Shown here: piece after piece, positions 31,286-32,866 of the stretch
How the letters are laid out: every line of letters begins with the position of its first letter
Position numbering within the stretch: position 1 is the first letter of the stretch
Source: Miltoncostaeales bacterium
GTDB lineage: Bacteria; Actinomycetota; Thermoleophilia; Miltoncostaeales; Miltoncostaeaceae
Length of the DNA stretch: 32,866 bases
NCBI GenBank assembly: GCA_030833665.1
Contig: JAURGT010000017.1
Span: 1-32,866 of the forward strand
Direction of reading: 5' to 3'
Notes under the pieces: model-generated
What the model was told of the DNA's origin: nothing
Databases searched by the model: none
Seen by the model: the letters and a program-made list of their open reading frames with translations, nothing else
Position numbers and translations under genes: made by a program

Positions 31286-32271
31286 GCCTGATCCTCCGGG
31301 GGAAAGTCCGGGAGGTCCACGACGTCGGCGACGGCCGCTTGGTGATGGTGACCAGCGACCGCATCTCCGCATACGACGTGGTTATGCCCACGGAGATCCC
31401 CGGCAAGGGGCAGGTGCTCACCGGGCTCAGCGTGCACTGGTTCGCGCGCATGGCCGACCTCGTGCCGGGTCACCTGCTGGGCTGGCGGCTGAGCGAGATG
31501 CCCGACGGCTGGAGGAAGAAGGAGCTCGCCGGCCGGGTGATGCTGGTGAAGGCGCTGGACATGCTGCCCGTGGAGTGCGTGGTGCGCGGCTACCTCATCG
31601 GAAGCGGCTGGCGCGACTACCAGGCCACCGGCGCCACCAGCGGCGTTGCCCTGCCCCCCGGGCTGGAGCAGGCCGACCGGCTTCCGGAGCCCATCTTCAC
31701 CCCGGCCGCCAAGGCCGAGGTGGGCGAGCACGACGAGAACATCACCATGGACGACGTGGTGGCCACCGTGGGGCCCGAGCTCGCCGCCGAGATGGAGAGC
31801 GTGAGCATCGCCGTGTACGAGCGGGCAGCGGCCGACTGCGCCAAGGCGGGGATCATCCTGGCCGACACCAAGTTCGAGATGGGAGTGGCGCCCAACCCCG
31901 GTGACAGTCACCCTTCTGGCGACAGTCACCATGCGGGCGGTGGCGCGTCTGGCAGCGACGTGTCTGGCACCGGAACGGTGACTGACACGGGGGTTGCCGT
32001 TCGAAGCTCGCTCACGCTGGCCGACGAGGTGTGCACTCCCGACTCCTCCCGCTTCTGGCCGGCCGACACCTGGCAGCCCGGAACCTCTCCCCCCTCGTTC
32101 GACAAGCAGTACCTACGCGACTGGCTCGATCAGAGCGGGTGGGATCACTCGCCGCCCGGGCCCGAGCTTCCGGCCGACGTGGTGGCCGGCACGCGCGAGC
32201 GGTACGTGGAGGCATACGAGCGCATCACCGGTCGCTCGTTTGATGAATGGCTCAAGGAGGCCGCTGAATGA
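31282..32271 (+). CDS. purC: SAICAR synthetase with an internal palindromic-repeat insertion
   Basis: PurC links CAIR and aspartate using ATP to give SAICAR. The 329-residue product is about 30-40 residues longer than close relatives. Conserved parts flank the extra piece: RGKVREVHDVGDGRLVMVTSDRISAYDVV, VECVVRGYLIGSGWRDYQ, FTPAAKAEVGEHDENIT, ADTKFEMG and LTLADEVCTPDSSRFW, PSFDKQYLRDWL. Between FEMG and LTLADEV, relatives have a short turn, while here about 35-40 residues (about 203-241) rich in Gly, Ser, Asp, Thr and His are inserted. The frame is intact, so the enzyme is probably functional with a surface loop. GTG at 31282 overlaps the purB stop. Confidence 0.94.
   Translation: MSLILRGKVREVHDVGDGRLVMVTSDRISAYDVVMPTEIPGKGQVLTGLSVHWFARMADLVPGHLLGWRLSEMPDGWRKKELAGRVMLVKALDMLPVECVVRGYLIGSGWRDYQATGATSGVALPPGLEQADRLPEPIFTPAAKAEVGEHDENITMDDVVATVGPELAAEMESVSIAVYERAAADCAKAGIILADTKFEMGVAPNPGDSHPSGDSHHAGGGASGSDVSGTGTVTDTGVAVRSSLTLADEVCTPDSSRFWPADTWQPGTSPPSFDKQYLRDWLDQSGWDHSPPGPELPADVVAGTRERYVEAYERITGRSFDEWLKEAAE
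31896..31992. repeat. Palindromic element inserted in frame within purC (copy B)
   Basis: The ends 31896-31912 (CCCCGGTGACAGTCACC) and 31977-31992 (GGTGACTGACACGGGG) are imperfect inverted copies. They resemble the ends of the element at 780-863 (14 of 16 bases on the left). Inside, GGTGACAGTCACC recurs at 31918-31930 with one change, and GTCTGGCA occurs twice (within 31940-31975). It is translated in frame without a stop. It looks like a dispersed palindromic repeat that landed in a loop-coding position. Confidence 0.7.
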
Positions 32272-32504
32272 CCCTGGTCGTCGTCACCGTCATGCCGAAG
32301 AAGGGGGTGCTCGATCCCCAGGGGCAGGCCGTGCAGGGCGCGCTCGCCCACATGGGCTTCGCCGGGGTGAGCGACGTGCGCGTGGGCAAGCGCATCGAGC
32401 TCGAGATCGGCGGCGGCGACCCCGCGGGCCAGGCCACGAAGATGTGCGAGGACCTGCTGGCCAACGACCTGATCGAGGACTACTCGGTGGAGGTGCCCGG
32501 GTGA
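32268..32504 (+). CDS. purS: Phosphoribosylformylglycinamidine synthase subunit PurS
   Basis: A 78-residue PurS, the small bridging subunit of the three-part FGAM synthase (PurL-PurQ-PurS) that is used by Gram-positive bacteria and archaea. Family stretches are VVVTVMPKKGVLDPQGQAVQGALAHMGF, VRVGKRIELEI and KMCEDLLANDLIEDYSVEV. The start overlaps purC (ATGA) and the stop overlaps purQ (GTGA), so subunits are made together. Confidence 0.95.
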   Translation: MTLVVVTVMPKKGVLDPQGQAVQGALAHMGFAGVSDVRVGKRIELEIGGGDPAGQATKMCEDLLANDLIEDYSVEVPG

Positions 32505-32866
32505 GCGCAGCCCGGGTGGCGGTGCTGAGGTTCCCGGGCACCCTCGACCACGAGAGCGCGGCGCGCGCGGTGGAAGGCGTGGGCGCCGAGCCGGTGTTCA
32601 CGCATCATGAAGACGGGGCGCTGCCCGACGGCACGCACGCGGTGGTGATACCCGGCGGTTTCTCGTACGGCGACCACCTGCGCCCCGGTGCGCTGGCCAG
32701 CCGCACGCCCATCATGGGCGCGGTGAAGGCCCACGCGGTAGGCGGCGGCAAGGTGCTGGGCATCTGCAACGGCTTCCAGATCCTCTGCGAGAGCGGGCTG
32801 CTGCCCGGCGTGCTGCGCCCCAATGCGTCGCTCAGCTTCATCTGCCGGCAGGCCGAGCTCGAGGTG
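32501..32866 (+). CDS. purQ: Phosphoribosylformylglycinamidine synthase subunit PurQ (3' end beyond window)
   Basis: The first 122 residues of PurQ, the glutamine amidotransferase subunit that feeds ammonia to PurL for FGAR to FGAM conversion. Visible features are VAVLRFPGTLDHESAARAV, VIPGGFSYGDHLRPGALAS, and the nucleophile elbow KVLGICNGFQILCESGLLPG with the catalytic Cys in GICNG. The His and Glu of the triad lie beyond the window. GTG 32501 overlaps the purS stop by 4 bases. purL is expected next, but is not seen. Confidence 0.95.
   Translation, partial: MSAARVAVLRFPGTLDHESAARAVEGVGAEPVFTHHEDGALPDGTHAVVIPGGFSYGDHLRPGALASRTPIMGAVKAHAVGGGKVLGICNGFQILCESGLLPGVLRPNASLSFICRQAELEV

Overview
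The window is a continuous piece of a very GC-rich bacterial chromosome, densely packed with genes and with many GTG starts. Several signs point to an Actinobacteriota lineage: a HemQ-type coproheme decarboxylase, a bS6-SSB-bL9-DnaB operon, PurS/PurQ-type purine synthesis, and leaderless-looking promoters (TAnnnT six or seven bases before the start codon). My best guess is an uncultured Thermoleophilia-like organism, but that placement is an inference from gene content and style. I see no tRNA, rRNA, CRISPR array, insertion sequence with a transposase, or prophage module.

Layout. 1-5,667: the end of aconitase, an inositol-monophosphatase-family enzyme, ispH, a small secreted protein, a UAP1-type UDP-sugar pyrophosphorylase and a zinc alcohol dehydrogenase. 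5,765-8,866: a low-molecular-weight phosphatase coupled to a fructosamine-kinase-like protein, hemQ, and two small genes including a DUF427 protein. 8,867-13,696 (minus strand): a secreted BBE-type flavin oxidase, a secreted aldose dehydrogenase, two unknown proteins and an L,D-transpeptidase. 13,769-19,367 (plus strand): a DedA protein, a secreted two-repeat protein, a thioredoxin-like protein, an iron-sulfur photolyase, a LOG-family protein, and two tandem MerR/excisionase-type HTH paralogues. 19,408-23,295: a secreted metallophosphatase diverging from rpsF-ssb-rplI-dnaB. 23,452-24,823: two LuxR-type regulators with atypical receivers. 25,158-32,866: purA, an NTF2-like protein and an ABC-2 exporter, then the tightly overlapping purD-purB-purC-purS-purQ operon, which runs off the window.

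How the genes work together. The strongest pathway is de novo purine synthesis: purD, B, C, S and Q are linked by 4-base start/stop overlaps, and purA (IMP to adenylosuccinate) lies nearby. The ribosome/replication operon lacks rpsR, which usually sits between ssb and rplI. The secreted oxidoreductases suggest extracytoplasmic sugar oxidation.

Most notable observations: (1) purC carries an in-frame insertion of about 35 codons made from a palindromic repeat whose ends resemble another copy at the aconitase terminator; (2) rpsF has no usual start codon at the expected place, and an ATC sits exactly where bS6 should start, behind a good Shine-Dalgarno sequence; (3) both tandem LuxR-type receivers have Glu in place of the phosphorylatable Asp; (4) a large nested palindrome with perfect 29-bp arms separates two convergent genes; (5) the TAnnnT-N6/7-start pattern recurs at about a dozen genes.
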